Positions 29,513 to 40,987 of a stretch of DNA of 64,000 nt are shown here, piece after piece. The stretch's first letter is position 1. Each line of letters starts with the position of its first letter. The DNA lies in NCBI RefSeq assembly GCF_005876855.1, contig NZ_QLAE01000018.1:26369-90368 (forward strand), written 5' to 3'. The notes under the pieces were generated by a model. It made no database searches. It was not told where the DNA came from and was given only the letters and a program-made list of their open reading frames with translations. The translations under genes and the position numbers were made by a program. This DNA is from Stutzerimonas nosocomialis (GTDB lineage: Bacteria > Pseudomonadota > Gammaproteobacteria > Pseudomonadales > Pseudomonadaceae).

Positions 29513-29737
29513 TCAGGCCTTCGGCTTGAGCCATTCCTGCTTGAGCGTGTTCCAGAACAGCTGAAGGCTGCTGAACTTGGTATCCACCGCGTCGATGTAG
29601 CGGTCGAGCTGGTCGATCTGCTGGTGCTGGGCCTGCTCGTCCGCCTCGAGGTCGGCGAGCTTGGCCTGCAGGTCGTCCACCGACGCGCGCAGTTCGCGGA
29701 TGCGGGCGCGTGTTTCGAGGTGGTGCCGGCTTTTCAT
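29513..29737 (-). CDS. Small coiled-coil protein in the phosphate operon
   Basis: This 74-residue protein is one long amphipathic helix with heptads from about residue 8 to 55 (RIRELRASVDDLQAKLADLE and following). An aromatic C-terminal tail follows. There is no signal or membrane segment. It sits 15 bp after the Na/Pi transporter gene and 9 bp before the PstS-like gene, so it is cotranscribed. GGAG precedes its ATG. A cytosolic regulatory or scaffold role for the transporter is a guess from context. Confidence 0.7.
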   Translation of the reverse strand: MKSRHHLETRARIRELRASVDDLQAKLADLEADEQAQHQQIDQLDRYIDAVDTKFSSLQLFWNTLKQEWLKPKA

Positions 29738-29752
29738 CGCGGGGCTCCTTTC

Positions 29753-30913
29753 TCAGACTTGGCTGACCACGATCAGGCCCAGGGGCAGCGCGAAGAACAG
29801 GCCACCGATGTAGCCCGCGACGTACAGCTTGCTGCGCTGGGCCAGGCTGGCGAGGCCGTTGGCGATCATCGGCGGCACGCCGCGCAGGAAGGGCAGCCCG
29901 TAGATCAGCAGGATGCCCAGCAGATTGAACAGCAGGTGCACCAGCGCGATCTGCATCGCCAGCTCCGCGGTGGGGCCGGAAATGGCCGTGGCCGCCAGCA
30001 GCGCGGTCACGCAGGTGCCGATATTGGTGCCCAGGGTGAAGGGGTAGACCTGCTTGAGGGTGAAGACCCCGGTCCCGGCCAGCGGCACGATCAGCGCGGT
30101 GGTGGTCGAGGAGGACTGCACCAGCACGGTGATCAGGGCGCCCGAGCCGATGCCCGAGAGCGGGCCGCGGCCGACGCTGGCATGCAGGATTTCCTTGGCG
30201 CGGCCGACCATGACCCGGCGCAGCACCTTGCCGATGGTCGACACCACGAACAGGATGAGGCCGATGCCGATCAGGATCAGCGCGACGCCGGTCCAGGTCG
30301 GGCTGGGCAGCCAGGAGACGCTGGCGTTGAGCAGCGAGGTGGCCGGCTCGAGCAGTACCTTCATGAAGTTGACGCTCTTCATGTCGACGCTGGCGTCGTG
30401 CACCAGGAGCCCGGCGATCGCCTCGGACATCCGTTGCAGCGGATGGAACAGCAACTCCAGCGGCAACAGCAGGGTCACCGCGGTGAGGTTGAAGGCGTCG
30501 TGCACCGTGGCGGCGGAAAAGGCCCGGCGGAATTCGTCGCCGTGGCGGATATGCCCGAGGCTGACGATGGTGCTGGTCAGGGAGGTGCCGATGTTGGCAC
30601 CCATGATCAGGGGAATGGCGATGGCGATCGGCAGACCGCCGGCGACCATGCCGACGACGATCGAGGTGACGGTGCTGGAACTCTGGATCAGGGCCGTCGC
30701 CGCGAGGCCGATCATCAACCCCACGAACGGGTTGGTGGCGAAGGCGAAGAGCTCCTTGGCGTTGTCGCCGGTGGCGGCCTTGAAGCCGTCGCCGATCGCG
30801 CCCACCGCGGCCAGCAGCAGGTAGATCAGCCCGGCGACGATCAGCCAGGACAGCCACGGACGCGCCGCCGGTTGCTCGTGTTGTGCAGGTAGCGCCTGGG
30901 TCTGGGTGCTCAT
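29753..30913 (-). CDS. Na/Pi cotransporter family protein (NptA-like)
   Basis: This 386-residue inner-membrane protein of the SLC34-type family couples phosphate uptake to sodium. The two inverted-repeat signatures QSSSTVTS (about residues 76-83) and QSSSTTTA (second half) are intact, each in an ALIQSSS- or LVQSSS-type context. GANIGTSLTS and GTNIGTCVTA are the paired adjacent loops. There is no C-terminal PhoU domain, which many bacterial members carry. It leads a three-gene operon. GGAGG lies five bases before the ATG. Confidence 0.9.
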   Translation of the reverse strand: MSTQTQALPAQHEQPAARPWLSWLIVAGLIYLLLAAVGAIGDGFKAATGDNAKELFAFATNPFVGLMIGLAATALIQSSSTVTSIVVGMVAGGLPIAIAIPLIMGANIGTSLTSTIVSLGHIRHGDEFRRAFSAATVHDAFNLTAVTLLLPLELLFHPLQRMSEAIAGLLVHDASVDMKSVNFMKVLLEPATSLLNASVSWLPSPTWTGVALILIGIGLILFVVSTIGKVLRRVMVGRAKEILHASVGRGPLSGIGSGALITVLVQSSSTTTALIVPLAGTGVFTLKQVYPFTLGTNIGTCVTALLAATAISGPTAELAMQIALVHLLFNLLGILLIYGLPFLRGVPPMIANGLASLAQRSKLYVAGYIGGLFFALPLGLIVVSQV

Positions 30914-31164
30914 CGTCGCCTCCGCCGCTCGTGCCGGTGGCTTCAGGCTGCGGCGCGAAGATGACGTTGTAGTGACCGCAGCGCCGGCTCACGCCCGTTC
31001 CGACGGACGGGCGCCTGTCCGGCGGCAATGCGCCGGTTCGTGCCGGTGCAAAAAGACGTGGAGGCCGCATCGGGATTAATCGAGAATGGCCCGCGGCCGC
31101 GCTCGGCCATCGTTGAGCCTGTCCCCGGGGCGTCCGGGGACCTATCCAGGGGCAAGGAATAAAC

Positions 31165-33459
31165 ATGCATAAGCGTTGTGCGGCGGGCCTGCTGGCCTGC
31201 CTGGTCGGTTTCTCGGCGATGGCCGAGGCCCAGGCGCCCAGAGCGGCGGAGCAGGACAAGCAGGCGTTCATCGAGGACCTGCTCGGCCAGATGACCCTGG
31301 AGGAGAAGCTCGGCCAGCTCAACCTCGTCAGCATCGGCGACGACTACCCCCGCGAGACGGCCATGGCGCAGATTCGCGCGGGGCAGGTCGGTGGCATGTT
31401 CAACACGGTCACCAAGCCCGATATCCGCCGCATGCAGGACCAGGTCGCGCACAGCCGCCTGAAGATTCCGCTGTTCTATGCCTACGACGTGGTCCACGGC
31501 CATCGCACCATCTTCCCCATCAGCCTCGGGCTCGCCGCCAGCTGGGACCTCGAGGCCGTGGCGCTGAGCGGCCGGGTGTCGGCGATCGAAGCCGCCGCCG
31601 ACGGGCTCAACATGACCTTCTCGCCGATGGTGGACATCACCCGTGACCCGCGCTGGGGCCGGGTGTCCGAAGGCTTCGGTGAAGACACCTACCTCACCTC
31701 GAAGATGTCCGAGGTGATGGTGCGGGCCTACCAGGGCGAGGACCCGTCCGCGCCGGACCGCATCATGGCCAGCGTCAAGCACTTCGCCCTGTATGGCGCG
31801 GCCGAAGGCGGGCGCGACTACAACACCGTCGACATGAGCCCGCAGCGCATGTACCAGGACTACCTGCCGCCCTACAAGGCGGCGGTGGATGCCGGGGCCG
31901 GCGGGGTGATGGTCGCGCTCAACGCCGTCAACGGCGAACCGGCGACCGCCAGCCGCTGGCTGTTGCGCGACCTGCTGCGCCAGCAGTGGGGCTTTGGCGG
32001 CGTGACGTTGAGCGACCACGGGGCGATCAAGAGCCTGATCGAGCATGGCGTGGCGGCCAACGAGCCGCAGACGGCGAAGCTGGCGCTGGAGGCCGGCATC
32101 GACATGAACATGCACGACCGCATGTTCGGGCTGCACCTGCCGGGCCTGCTCGCCAGGGGCGAAGTCCGCCAGGCGGACATCGACCAGGCCGTGCGCCACG
32201 TGCTCGGCGCGAAATGGGACATGGGCCTGTTCGCCGACGCCTACCGTCACCTGGGCCCGGCCTCCAGCGATCCGGTCGATACCAACGCCGAGGAGCGCCT
32301 GCACCGCGCCGAGTCGCGTGCGGTGGCGCGTACCGCGATGGTCCTGCTCAAGAACGAGGCGCAGACGCTGCCGCTGGCCCGCCAGGGCACCCTGGCGCTG
32401 GTCGGGCCGCTGGCCGACAGCAAGCTGGACATGATCGGCAGCTGGTCGGCGGCCGGGCGCGCGGAGCAGGCGGTCACCCTGCTCGAAGGGCTGCGCAACG
32501 CGGTTGGCGAGCAGGCGCGCATCCTCCATGCCCGCGGTGCCAACATCAGCGATGATCCACGGGTGCTGGGCTTCGTCAACGACGCCGAGATCGAGAGTCC
32601 GGTCGACCCGAGACCCGCCGCGCAAATGATCGAAGAAGCGGTGCAGGCCGCGCGCCAGGCCGATGTGATCATCGCGGCGGTCGGCGAGGCGCGCGGCATG
32701 GCCCACGAGTCCGCCAGCCGCAGCGACCTGAACATTCCGGAAAACCAGAGGGCGCTGCTGCGGGCGCTCAAGGCGACCGGCAAGCCGCTGGTGCTGGTGC
32801 TGATGAACGGCCGCCCGCTGACCCTGACCTGGGAGCACGAGAACGCCGACGCGATTCTGGAAACCTGGTTCAGCGGCACCGAGGGCGGCAACGCCATCGC
32901 CGACGTGCTGTTCGGCGACTACAACCCCTCCGGCAAGCTGCCGATGACCTTCCCGCGCTCGGTCGGGCAGGTCCCGCTCTACTACAGCGAGCTGAATACC
33001 GGTCGGCCGGCCAAGCCCGACGAGACCGGCTCGGGCAAGTACACTTCGCGCTATTTCGATATCGAGAACGGGCCGCTGTACCCCTTCGGCTATGGCCTGA
33101 GCTACACCGAGTTCAGCCTTTCGCCGATCCGCCTGTCCGGTACCCGGCTTGGCCGCGACGGCACGCTGACCGCCAGCGTGACCCTCGAAAACACCGGCAC
33201 ACGCGAGGGTGCCACGGTGGTGCAGCTCTACCTTCAGGACATCGCCGCCTCGATCAGCCGGCCGAAGAAGGAACTCAAGGGGTTCCAGAAGGTGACGCTG
33301 GAACCCGGTGAATCGCAGCAGGTGAGCTTCACCCTCAGCGAAGCCGATCTGCGGTTCTTCAACACGTCGCTGCAGTGGGCGTCCGAACCCGGCGACTTCA
33401 ATCTCTACATCGGCCTGGACTCGCAGGACGTCCAGCAGCAGCGCTTCACGCTCCACTAG
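31165..33459 (+). CDS. bglX: Periplasmic beta-glucosidase, glycoside hydrolase family 3
   Basis: This 764-residue exported enzyme of the BglX type has a signal peptide to about residue 23, the GH3 N-terminal TIM barrel and the C-terminal (alpha/beta)6 and fibronectin-like domains. Visible motifs are YDVVHGHRTIFPISLGLAAS, RDPRWGRVSEGFGED, the catalytic SVKHFALYG and the nucleophile in GVTLSDHGAIKSL. It is complete and of normal length. It releases glucose from beta-glucosides in the periplasm. It stands alone; the preceding 250 bp contain no other gene. Confidence 0.94.
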   Translation: MHKRCAAGLLACLVGFSAMAEAQAPRAAEQDKQAFIEDLLGQMTLEEKLGQLNLVSIGDDYPRETAMAQIRAGQVGGMFNTVTKPDIRRMQDQVAHSRLKIPLFYAYDVVHGHRTIFPISLGLAASWDLEAVALSGRVSAIEAAADGLNMTFSPMVDITRDPRWGRVSEGFGEDTYLTSKMSEVMVRAYQGEDPSAPDRIMASVKHFALYGAAEGGRDYNTVDMSPQRMYQDYLPPYKAAVDAGAGGVMVALNAVNGEPATASRWLLRDLLRQQWGFGGVTLSDHGAIKSLIEHGVAANEPQTAKLALEAGIDMNMHDRMFGLHLPGLLARGEVRQADIDQAVRHVLGAKWDMGLFADAYRHLGPASSDPVDTNAEERLHRAESRAVARTAMVLLKNEAQTLPLARQGTLALVGPLADSKLDMIGSWSAAGRAEQAVTLLEGLRNAVGEQARILHARGANISDDPRVLGFVNDAEIESPVDPRPAAQMIEEAVQAARQADVIIAAVGEARGMAHESASRSDLNIPENQRALLRALKATGKPLVLVLMNGRPLTLTWEHENADAILETWFSGTEGGNAIADVLFGDYNPSGKLPMTFPRSVGQVPLYYSELNTGRPAKPDETGSGKYTSRYFDIENGPLYPFGYGLSYTEFSLSPIRLSGTRLGRDGTLTASVTLENTGTREGATVVQLYLQDIAASISRPKKELKGFQKVTLEPGESQQVSFTLSEADLRFFNTSLQWASEPGDFNLYIGLDSQDVQQQRFTLH

Positions 33460-33556
33460 AGCCTTCATCGCGGATCGCCCGTCGGCGGTTGCGGTCAGTT
33501 GTAGCGGGTCCTGCGCTGGCTGGGCCCGGCTACCGCCACCCGCATGGAGTACCGCT

Positions 33557-34417
33557 GTGCCGATCCCCGTTTCCCGCCCTGCCGCCTGCCTGCTGGCCAC
33601 AGGCCTGCTGATCGGATCAGCCGGCGTCCACGCCGACGATGCCGACGCGCTCGTCAGCCTGATCAACGACTACCGCAGCTCCGCGCAGACCTGCAATGGC
33701 GCCTCGGTCGAGGCGGCCGGCCCGCTGGCGCCCGACGAGCGCCTGGCCGGTTTGCAGGTGAGTTCCGGCGCGCAGACCCAGGCCGCGCTGCAGCGTGCCG
33801 GATACCGCGCCGCCAGCCTGCAGGCGATCGCGGTGTCCGGCCCGACCAGCGCCGAGGCGGCGATGATGGCGATCGGCGCGCGCTACTGCGGCGCCTTGAC
33901 CGACGCGCGCTTCGCCGAGGTGGGCGTGTCGCGCCATGGCGACACCTGGCAGGTGGTGTTGGCGCGCCCGCAGCTCTCCGCCGACCTGGGCGACTGGCAG
34001 GCCGCCGGCCGCGAGCTGCTGGCGCAGGTCAACCAGGCCAGGGCCACCTCGCGTCGTTGCGGTAACCGGGTGTTCGACGCCGTGCCGGCGCTCGCCTGGA
34101 ACGGCGTGCTGGCCGCGACCGCGCGGGTCCACAGCGAGGACATGGCGGCGCAGAACTATTTCAGCCATCAGGGCCTCGATGGCGGCAACGTCGGCACCCG
34201 CGCCAGCGGGCAAGGCTATCGCTGGGGACGCATCGGCGAAAACATCGCCGCCGGGCAGGGCAGCGTGAAGCAGGCGATGGCCGGCTGGCTGGCGAGCCCG
34301 GGGCACTGCGCCAACATCATGAATCCGGATTTCACCGAGCTGGGCGCGGCCTTCGCGACCGATCCGCGCAGCGACGCGGGGATCTACTGGACCCAGGTGT
34401 TCGGCAGGCCGCGCTGA
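33557..34417 (+). CDS. CAP (SCP/PR1)-domain secreted protein, GTG start
   Basis: This 286-residue exported protein has a signal peptide ending near GVHA. A CAP domain fills the C-terminal half: LAATARVHSEDMAAQNYFSHQGLDGGNVGTRA, GENIAAGQ, GWLASPGHCANIMNPDFTELG. The two histidines and glutamates of the CAP cavity are present. The start is GTG at 33557, with GGAG seven bases upstream. The N-terminal half appears specific to Pseudomonas relatives. It ends nine bases from the convergent glpD. Bacterial CAP proteins have no settled function. Confidence 0.86.
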   Translation: MPIPVSRPAACLLATGLLIGSAGVHADDADALVSLINDYRSSAQTCNGASVEAAGPLAPDERLAGLQVSSGAQTQAALQRAGYRAASLQAIAVSGPTSAEAAMMAIGARYCGALTDARFAEVGVSRHGDTWQVVLARPQLSADLGDWQAAGRELLAQVNQARATSRRCGNRVFDAVPALAWNGVLAATARVHSEDMAAQNYFSHQGLDGGNVGTRASGQGYRWGRIGENIAAGQGSVKQAMAGWLASPGHCANIMNPDFTELGAAFATDPRSDAGIYWTQVFGRPR

Positions 34418-34426
34418 CGCCGTGGC

Positions 34427-35959
34427 TCAGGCGGCGTCGCTGCTGCGCGCCGGCGGGTTGCCGCCGGCGGCCAGGTATTGCTGCAGGCGCCGGCGGTCCT
34501 CTTCGGCGAAGGCCAGGCCCAGCTTGGTCCGCCGCCAGAGGATGTCGTCCACCTCCAGCGCCCATTCCTCGGCGCGCAGGTAGTCCACTTCGCGGGCATG
34601 GAGCCCCTGGCCCAGGTGTTCGCCCAGCGCCTCGACCGTGCGTGCGCCGCCGAGCATGGTCCAGCTGCGGCTGCCGTAGGTGGTGGCCCAGCGCTGCGCC
34701 AGCTGCGGGTCGAGCCCTTCGACCTGGGCGAGCAGCGCCTCGGCCAGTTGCTGCGCCGTGGTCATCCCTTCGCCACCGGGCAGCGGGGCGGCTGCCGTCC
34801 AGCTGTCGCCCAGCTGCGGAAAGAATGGCCTGAGCTGTGCCATCGCCGATTCGGCGAGCTTGCGGTAGGTGGTGAGCTTGCCGCCGAACACCGACAGCAA
34901 TGGCGCCTGGTCGGCCTCGGCGGAGAGCGCCAGGGTGTAGTCGCGGGTGACGGCCGAGGGGTTGTCGGACTCGTCGTCGCACAGCGGACGGACCCCGGAG
35001 AAGGTATGCAGGATATCCGCCGGGCTGAGCTGCCGGCGAAAGTGCGCGTTGGCCACGCCGAGCACGTAGGCGATTTCCTCGTCGGTGATCTTCACCTGCG
35101 CCGGGTCGCCCTGGTATTCGCGGTCGGTGGTGCCGATCAGGGTGTAGCGATCCAGATACGGGATGGCGAAGACGATGCGGCGATCTTCGTTCTGCATGAT
35201 GAACGCCTGGTCGCCCTCGTGGAGCCGGGGCACGATCACGTGGCTGCCCTGGATCAGGCGGATGCCGTAGGGCGGGCGTTGCTGCAGCCTCTCGCCGATG
35301 AAGCGGGCCACCCAGGGCCCGGCGGCGTTGACCAGGGCCCTGGCGCGGATCGAGTGGCGTTGCCCATCGGGCCCACGCAGATCCACTTCCCAGACACCCC
35401 CGACGCGGCGCGCGCCCAGGCACTCGGTGCGGGTGTGCAGTCGTGCGCCATGCTCGCGCGCGCTCATGGCGTTGAGCACCACCAGCCGGGCATCGTCGAC
35501 CCAGCAGTCGGAGTACTCGAACCCACGGGTGATCGTCGGCTTGAGCGGGCTCCGGTCATCGAAACGCAGCCCTCGCGAGCCGGGGAGCTGCTTGCGCTTG
35601 CCGAGGTTGTCGTAGAGGAACAGTCCGGCGCGGATCATCCAGGCCGGGCGCAGGTGAGGGCGGTGCGGCAGCACGAAGCGCAGCGGCTTGACGATGTGCG
35701 GTGCCTTGGCGAGCAGCACCTCGCGCTCGGCCAGCGCCTCGCGCACCAGGCGGAACTCGTAGTGTTCCAGGTAGCGCAGGCCACCGTGGATCAGCTTGCT
35801 GCTGGCCGACGAGGTATGGCTGGCGAAGTCGTCGCGTTCGCAGAGAAAGACCGACAGCCCGCGCCCGGCCGCATCGGCGGCGATGCCCACGCCGTTGATG
35901 CCACCGCCGATGATCGCGAGATCGACGCATTCGGGAGCGGGGCGGGATGTGTCGGTCAT
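34427..35959 (-). CDS. glpD: Aerobic glycerol-3-phosphate dehydrogenase
   Basis: This 510-residue membrane-associated flavoprotein oxidises glycerol-3-phosphate to dihydroxyacetone phosphate and feeds electrons to ubiquinone. The FAD-binding motif DLAIIGGGINGVGIAADAAGRG is at the N-terminus. SSKLIHGGLRYLE, LVNAAGPWV and FSGVRPL are family landmarks. The ATG at 35959 has GAGGAGA upstream; a longer frame runs through the operators and was rejected. A GlpR-type operator lies 27 bp upstream of the start, so glycerol-3-phosphate induction is expected. Confidence 0.95.
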   Translation of the reverse strand: MTDTSRPAPECVDLAIIGGGINGVGIAADAAGRGLSVFLCERDDFASHTSSASSKLIHGGLRYLEHYEFRLVREALAEREVLLAKAPHIVKPLRFVLPHRPHLRPAWMIRAGLFLYDNLGKRKQLPGSRGLRFDDRSPLKPTITRGFEYSDCWVDDARLVVLNAMSAREHGARLHTRTECLGARRVGGVWEVDLRGPDGQRHSIRARALVNAAGPWVARFIGERLQQRPPYGIRLIQGSHVIVPRLHEGDQAFIMQNEDRRIVFAIPYLDRYTLIGTTDREYQGDPAQVKITDEEIAYVLGVANAHFRRQLSPADILHTFSGVRPLCDDESDNPSAVTRDYTLALSAEADQAPLLSVFGGKLTTYRKLAESAMAQLRPFFPQLGDSWTAAAPLPGGEGMTTAQQLAEALLAQVEGLDPQLAQRWATTYGSRSWTMLGGARTVEALGEHLGQGLHAREVDYLRAEEWALEVDDILWRRTKLGLAFAEEDRRRLQQYLAAGGNPPARSSDAA

Positions 35960-35985
35960 GCGAGTCTCCTCGATTGCGAACCTTG

Positions 35986-36056
35986 ATTTTCGAATACGAA
36001 CATCATGGTGCAACTTCAATCTGCTACACGGCGCAAAAATGTTCGTTTGTCAGAAA
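35986..36056. promoter_or_regulatory. GlpR-type operators upstream of glpD
   Basis: ATTTTCGAATACGAACAT (35986-36003) matches the GlpR consensus (ATGTTCG-N4-CGAACAT) with one half perfect and the other at six of seven. A second partial copy, beginning ATGTTCG at 36039, lies 50 bp further upstream. Two tandem operators in an AT-rich promoter region next to glpD and glpR strongly suggest GlpR repression. Confidence 0.75.
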
Positions 36057-36147
36057 AAAGAAAATAACCGAACAGGAACGGTAGCTGATCGAGGGGCCTT
36101 GTCAACGGCGGGGCGAGGGGCGGCGCGTTCGGACACGCGCCGGGCGG

Positions 36148-36906
36148 TCAGCCGGAAATCGCGAGGTCGACCTCGTGGCGGGCGAGCAGCTGGACGAAGG
36201 CTTCGGGCGGGCGGGCTTCGGTGAACAGGCAGTCGATCTGCTCCAGGGAGCCGAGCCGGGTCATGGCGCTGCGGCCGAACTTGCTGGAGTCGGCGGCCAG
36301 GAAGATACGCCGCGCGTTGGCGATGATGGCCTGGGAGACGCGCACTTCCTGGTAATCGAAGTCGAGCAGGGTGCCGTCCTCGTCGATGCCGCTGATGCCG
36401 ATCAGGGCGAAATCCACCTTGAACTGGCCCATGAAGTCGGCGGTCGCCTGGCCGACCACGCCGCCGTCGCTGCGCACCGTGCCTCCGGCGATGAGCACGT
36501 CGAAGTCCTGCTTGGTGCTGAGGATGTTGGCCACGTGCAGGTTGTTGGTGATGACCTTCAGGCCCCGGTGGTTGAGCAGGGCATGGGCGATGGCTTCGGT
36601 GGTGGTGCCGATGTTGATGAACAGCGAGGCCTGGTCCGGGACCCGGGCGGCGACCGCCTCGGCGATCCGGCGCTTCTCGTCGCGCATCTGGCGGGCGCGC
36701 ATGGTGTAGGCGGTGTTCTGCACGCTGGAGTCGTGGGCCGCCCCGCCGTGGTAGCGGCGCAGCAACCCGGCTTCGCCCAGCTGGTTGATGTCCCGGCGGA
36801 TGGTCTGGGGCGTCACGGCGAAGTGCTGGGCGAGCTCGTCGATGCTGACATAGCCGCGCTCGCGCACCAGTTCCAGAATCTTCTGCTGTCGGGGGGCCAG
36901 GCTCAT
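36148..36906 (-). CDS. glpR: Glycerol-3-phosphate regulon repressor (DeoR family)
   Basis: This 252-residue DeoR-type repressor has an N-terminal helix-turn-helix ([37 protein letters not shown]). The sugar-phosphate-sensing domain carries [14 protein letters not shown] and [12 protein letters not shown]. Placement between glpK and glpD identifies it as GlpR, which releases DNA on binding glycerol-3-phosphate. GGAAGC precedes the ATG. Confidence 0.94.
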   Translation of the reverse strand: MSLAPRQQKILELVRERGYVSIDELAQHFAVTPQTIRRDINQLGEAGLLRRYHGGAAHDSSVQNTAYTMRARQMRDEKRRIAEAVAARVPDQASLFINIGTTTEAIAHALLNHRGLKVITNNLHVANILSTKQDFDVLIAGGTVRSDGGVVGQATADFMGQFKVDFALIGISGIDEDGTLLDFDYQEVRVSQAIIANARRIFLAADSSKFGRSAMTRLGSLEQIDCLFTEARPPEAFVQLLARHEVDLAISG

Positions 36907-37190
36907 GAGGCTTCCTTGTTATCGATATGGCCGAAGGATGCCGCACTCAGGCGCACGATTAAAGCCGTGTCGTTTTGGTGGGTCGTGTGGGGTTCAGGTC
37001 GTGGTTTTCGATGTTCTTGTGGAGGCGGTCGGGGCGACTGGTCGTGATCGCGCTGGGGTCGGGGGTTGTTCGCGGTCAAGAGCGATCCCACGGGTGTTCC
37101 GGGCTTACCCGCAGGGGGTGTGATCGGTGGGAACGCCTAGCCTCGACCGCGATGGGGGTGGGGCTGCACTGCTCCACGATCAGGCCGCGT

Positions 37191-39050
<1,860 letters not shown>

Positions 39051-39073
39051 GCTTGCCCGCAGGGCGGGCAAGC
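39051..39073 (-). terminator. Hairpin downstream of ppiC
   Basis: GCTTGCCCGC (39051-39060) pairs exactly with GCGGGCAAGC (39064-39073) around a three-base loop, nine bases beyond the ppiC stop. The T tract is weak. Confidence 0.6.
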
Positions 39074-39081
39074 GGAGCGAA

Positions 39082-39363
39082 TCAGTCTTCGCGGCTGGTG
39101 ACTTCCAGCAGGTGGTAGCCGAACTGGGTCTTGACCGGGCCCTGCACGACGTTGACCGGGGCGCTGAAGACCACGGTATCGAATTCCTTGACCATCTGGC
39201 CGGGGCCGAAGGAGCCGAGGTTGCCGCCGTCGCGGCTGGAGGGGCAGGTGGAGTTGTCCTTGGCGACCTGAGCGAAGTCGGCACCGCCTTCGATGGCGGC
39301 TTTGAGTTCGTTGCACTTGGCTTCGGTGGGGACCAGGATGTGACGGGCAGTGGCGCGGGCCAT
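39082..39363 (-). CDS. ppiC: Parvulin-type peptidyl-prolyl isomerase
   Basis: This 93-residue single-domain cytosolic parvulin starts MARATARHILVPTEAKCNEL. It carries the family core GGADFAQVAKDNSTCPSSRDGGNLGSFGPGQMVKEF and the C-terminal TQFGYHLLEV. The ATG at 39363 has AGGAG upstream; the 19-residue extension in the longer frame is noncoding. It catalyses cis-trans isomerisation of peptidyl-proline bonds. Confidence 0.95.
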   Translation of the reverse strand: MARATARHILVPTEAKCNELKAAIEGGADFAQVAKDNSTCPSSRDGGNLGSFGPGQMVKEFDTVVFSAPVNVVQGPVKTQFGYHLLEVTSRED

Positions 39364-39444
39364 GGGGTGACTCCTCATTGGACAAGGTGCCGAGCCTACC
39401 CCAATCGCCGCGCGAGTCAAACGCCGCCACCGCGGCGTGTCGGA

Positions 39445-40974
39445 TCAGTGCCCTCCGGCCGCTTCGCCAGCACCCTTGGCGGTGAAGGGGGGCTTGGCCA
39501 GCCAGATGATCAGGAACAGCCCCAGGAACATCCAGCCCATCAGGGTGAAGTAGTCCACCGTCGACATCATGTAGGCCTGGGCTTCGACCACCCGGTCGAT
39601 GTGTGCATAGGCCTGCGGCGAGGGGCCGCCGAGCTGGTCGAGGTACTGCTGGGCGGCCGGGCTGTAGGCCGTGACGTGCTCGGTCAGCTGGGCGTGGTGG
39701 TGGATCTCGCGGCGGTGCCACAGCCAGGTGGTCAGGGACGAGGCGAAGCTGCCGCCCAGTACCCGCAGGAAAGTCGCGAGGCTTGAGCCTTCGGCGATGT
39801 CCTTCGGCGGCAGGCTGGAGAGCAGGATGCTGGTGGTCGGCATGAAGAACAGCGCGATGCCGAGGCCCATGAAGACCTGGATTTCGGCGATGTGGCGATA
39901 GTCCACCTCGGTGTTGAAGGTGGCGCGGACGAAGCAGGAGGCGCCGATCACCAGGAACGAGCCGCCGGCCAGCAGCCTGAGATCGAACTTGTGCGCGTAC
40001 TTGCCCACCAGCGGCGAGAGAAACACCGGCAGGATGCCGATCGGCGCCGCCGCCAGGCCCGCCCAGACCGGCGTGTAGCCCAGCTGCGTCTGCAGCCACT
40101 GCGGCAGCAGCAGGTTGATGCCGAAGAACCCCGAATAGCCGAGCACCAGCGCCAGCGTGCCGAAGGTGAAGTTGCGGTGCCGGAACAGCCGCAGATCGAT
40201 GATCGGGTGCTTGTCGGTGAGCTCCCAGATCACCAGTGCCACCAGCGCCACCACCGAGACCGCGGTGCTGACCCGGATGAAGTTCGATTCGAACCAGTCC
40301 AGGTCGTTGCCCTTGTCCAGCACCACCTGCAGCAGGCCGACGCCGAGCACCAGCAGCGCGAGGCCGATGTAGTCGATCGGCTGGTGGACGATGCGCTCGG
40401 GCTTGTTGCGCAGCTGCGCCCAGACCACCAGGGTCGCGAAAACGCCGATTGGCACGTTGATGAAGAAGATCCAGGGCCAGCTGTAGCTGTCGGTGATCCA
40501 GCCCCCGGCGATGGGACCGATGATCGGCGCCACCACCGTGACCATCGCCAGCAGCGCGAGCGCCATGCCGCGCTTGGCGGTGGGGAAGATGGCCAGCAGC
40601 AGGGTCTGCGCCATCGGGTAGAGCGGGCCGGCGAAGAACCCCTGCAAGGCGCGGAACAGCACCAGCTCAGGCATCGAGCGGGCGATGCCGCAGAGAAAGG
40701 ACGTCACCACGAACAGCACCACCGCCGCGAGGAACAGCTTCACCTCACCGAAGCGCCGTGCCATCCAGCCGGTCAGGGGCAGGGCGATGGCATTGCACAC
40801 CGCGAAGGAGGTGATCACCCAGGTGCCCTGTTCCGAACTCACCCCCAGGTTGCCCGAAATGGTGGGCAGCGCGACGTTGGCGATGGTGGTATCGAGCACC
40901 TGCATGAAGGTCGCCAGCGACAGGCCGACCACGGCGAGCAGCATGCTCGCCGGGCGAAAGGTGTTATCGCTCAT
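39445..40974 (-). CDS. emrB: EmrB-type multidrug efflux MFS transporter (DHA2, 14 TM)
   Basis: This 509-residue inner-membrane drug:proton antiporter carries the DHA2 motif VLDTTIANVALPTISGNLG in helix 1, GWMARRFGEVKLF (motif A) and PIIGPIAGGWITD (motif C). It is the last gene of a MarR-OMF-EmrA-EmrB operon, 13 bp after emrA. With the adaptor and outer-membrane factor it forms a tripartite pump. Drug range is unknown. Confidence 0.92.
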   Translation of the reverse strand: MSDNTFRPASMLLAVVGLSLATFMQVLDTTIANVALPTISGNLGVSSEQGTWVITSFAVCNAIALPLTGWMARRFGEVKLFLAAVVLFVVTSFLCGIARSMPELVLFRALQGFFAGPLYPMAQTLLLAIFPTAKRGMALALLAMVTVVAPIIGPIAGGWITDSYSWPWIFFINVPIGVFATLVVWAQLRNKPERIVHQPIDYIGLALLVLGVGLLQVVLDKGNDLDWFESNFIRVSTAVSVVALVALVIWELTDKHPIIDLRLFRHRNFTFGTLALVLGYSGFFGINLLLPQWLQTQLGYTPVWAGLAAAPIGILPVFLSPLVGKYAHKFDLRLLAGGSFLVIGASCFVRATFNTEVDYRHIAEIQVFMGLGIALFFMPTTSILLSSLPPKDIAEGSSLATFLRVLGGSFASSLTTWLWHRREIHHHAQLTEHVTAYSPAAQQYLDQLGGPSPQAYAHIDRVVEAQAYMMSTVDYFTLMGWMFLGLFLIIWLAKPPFTAKGAGEAAGGH

Positions 40975-40987
40975 GGATGCTCCGGGC

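Noticed and set aside
28637-30892. A 751-codon plus-strand open frame opposite the phosphate operon
   Set aside because: It covers three real genes on the other strand and reads as Gln/Gly/His-rich noise.
30943-33666. A 907-codon minus-strand open frame across bglX
   Set aside because: It lies opposite a complete GH3 enzyme and its translation has no domain character; a high-GC shadow.
36907-37190. Possible small gene or glpF remnant between glpR and glpK
   Set aside because: The open frames have no aquaporin motif (NPA) or membrane segments; the gap appears to be noncoding.
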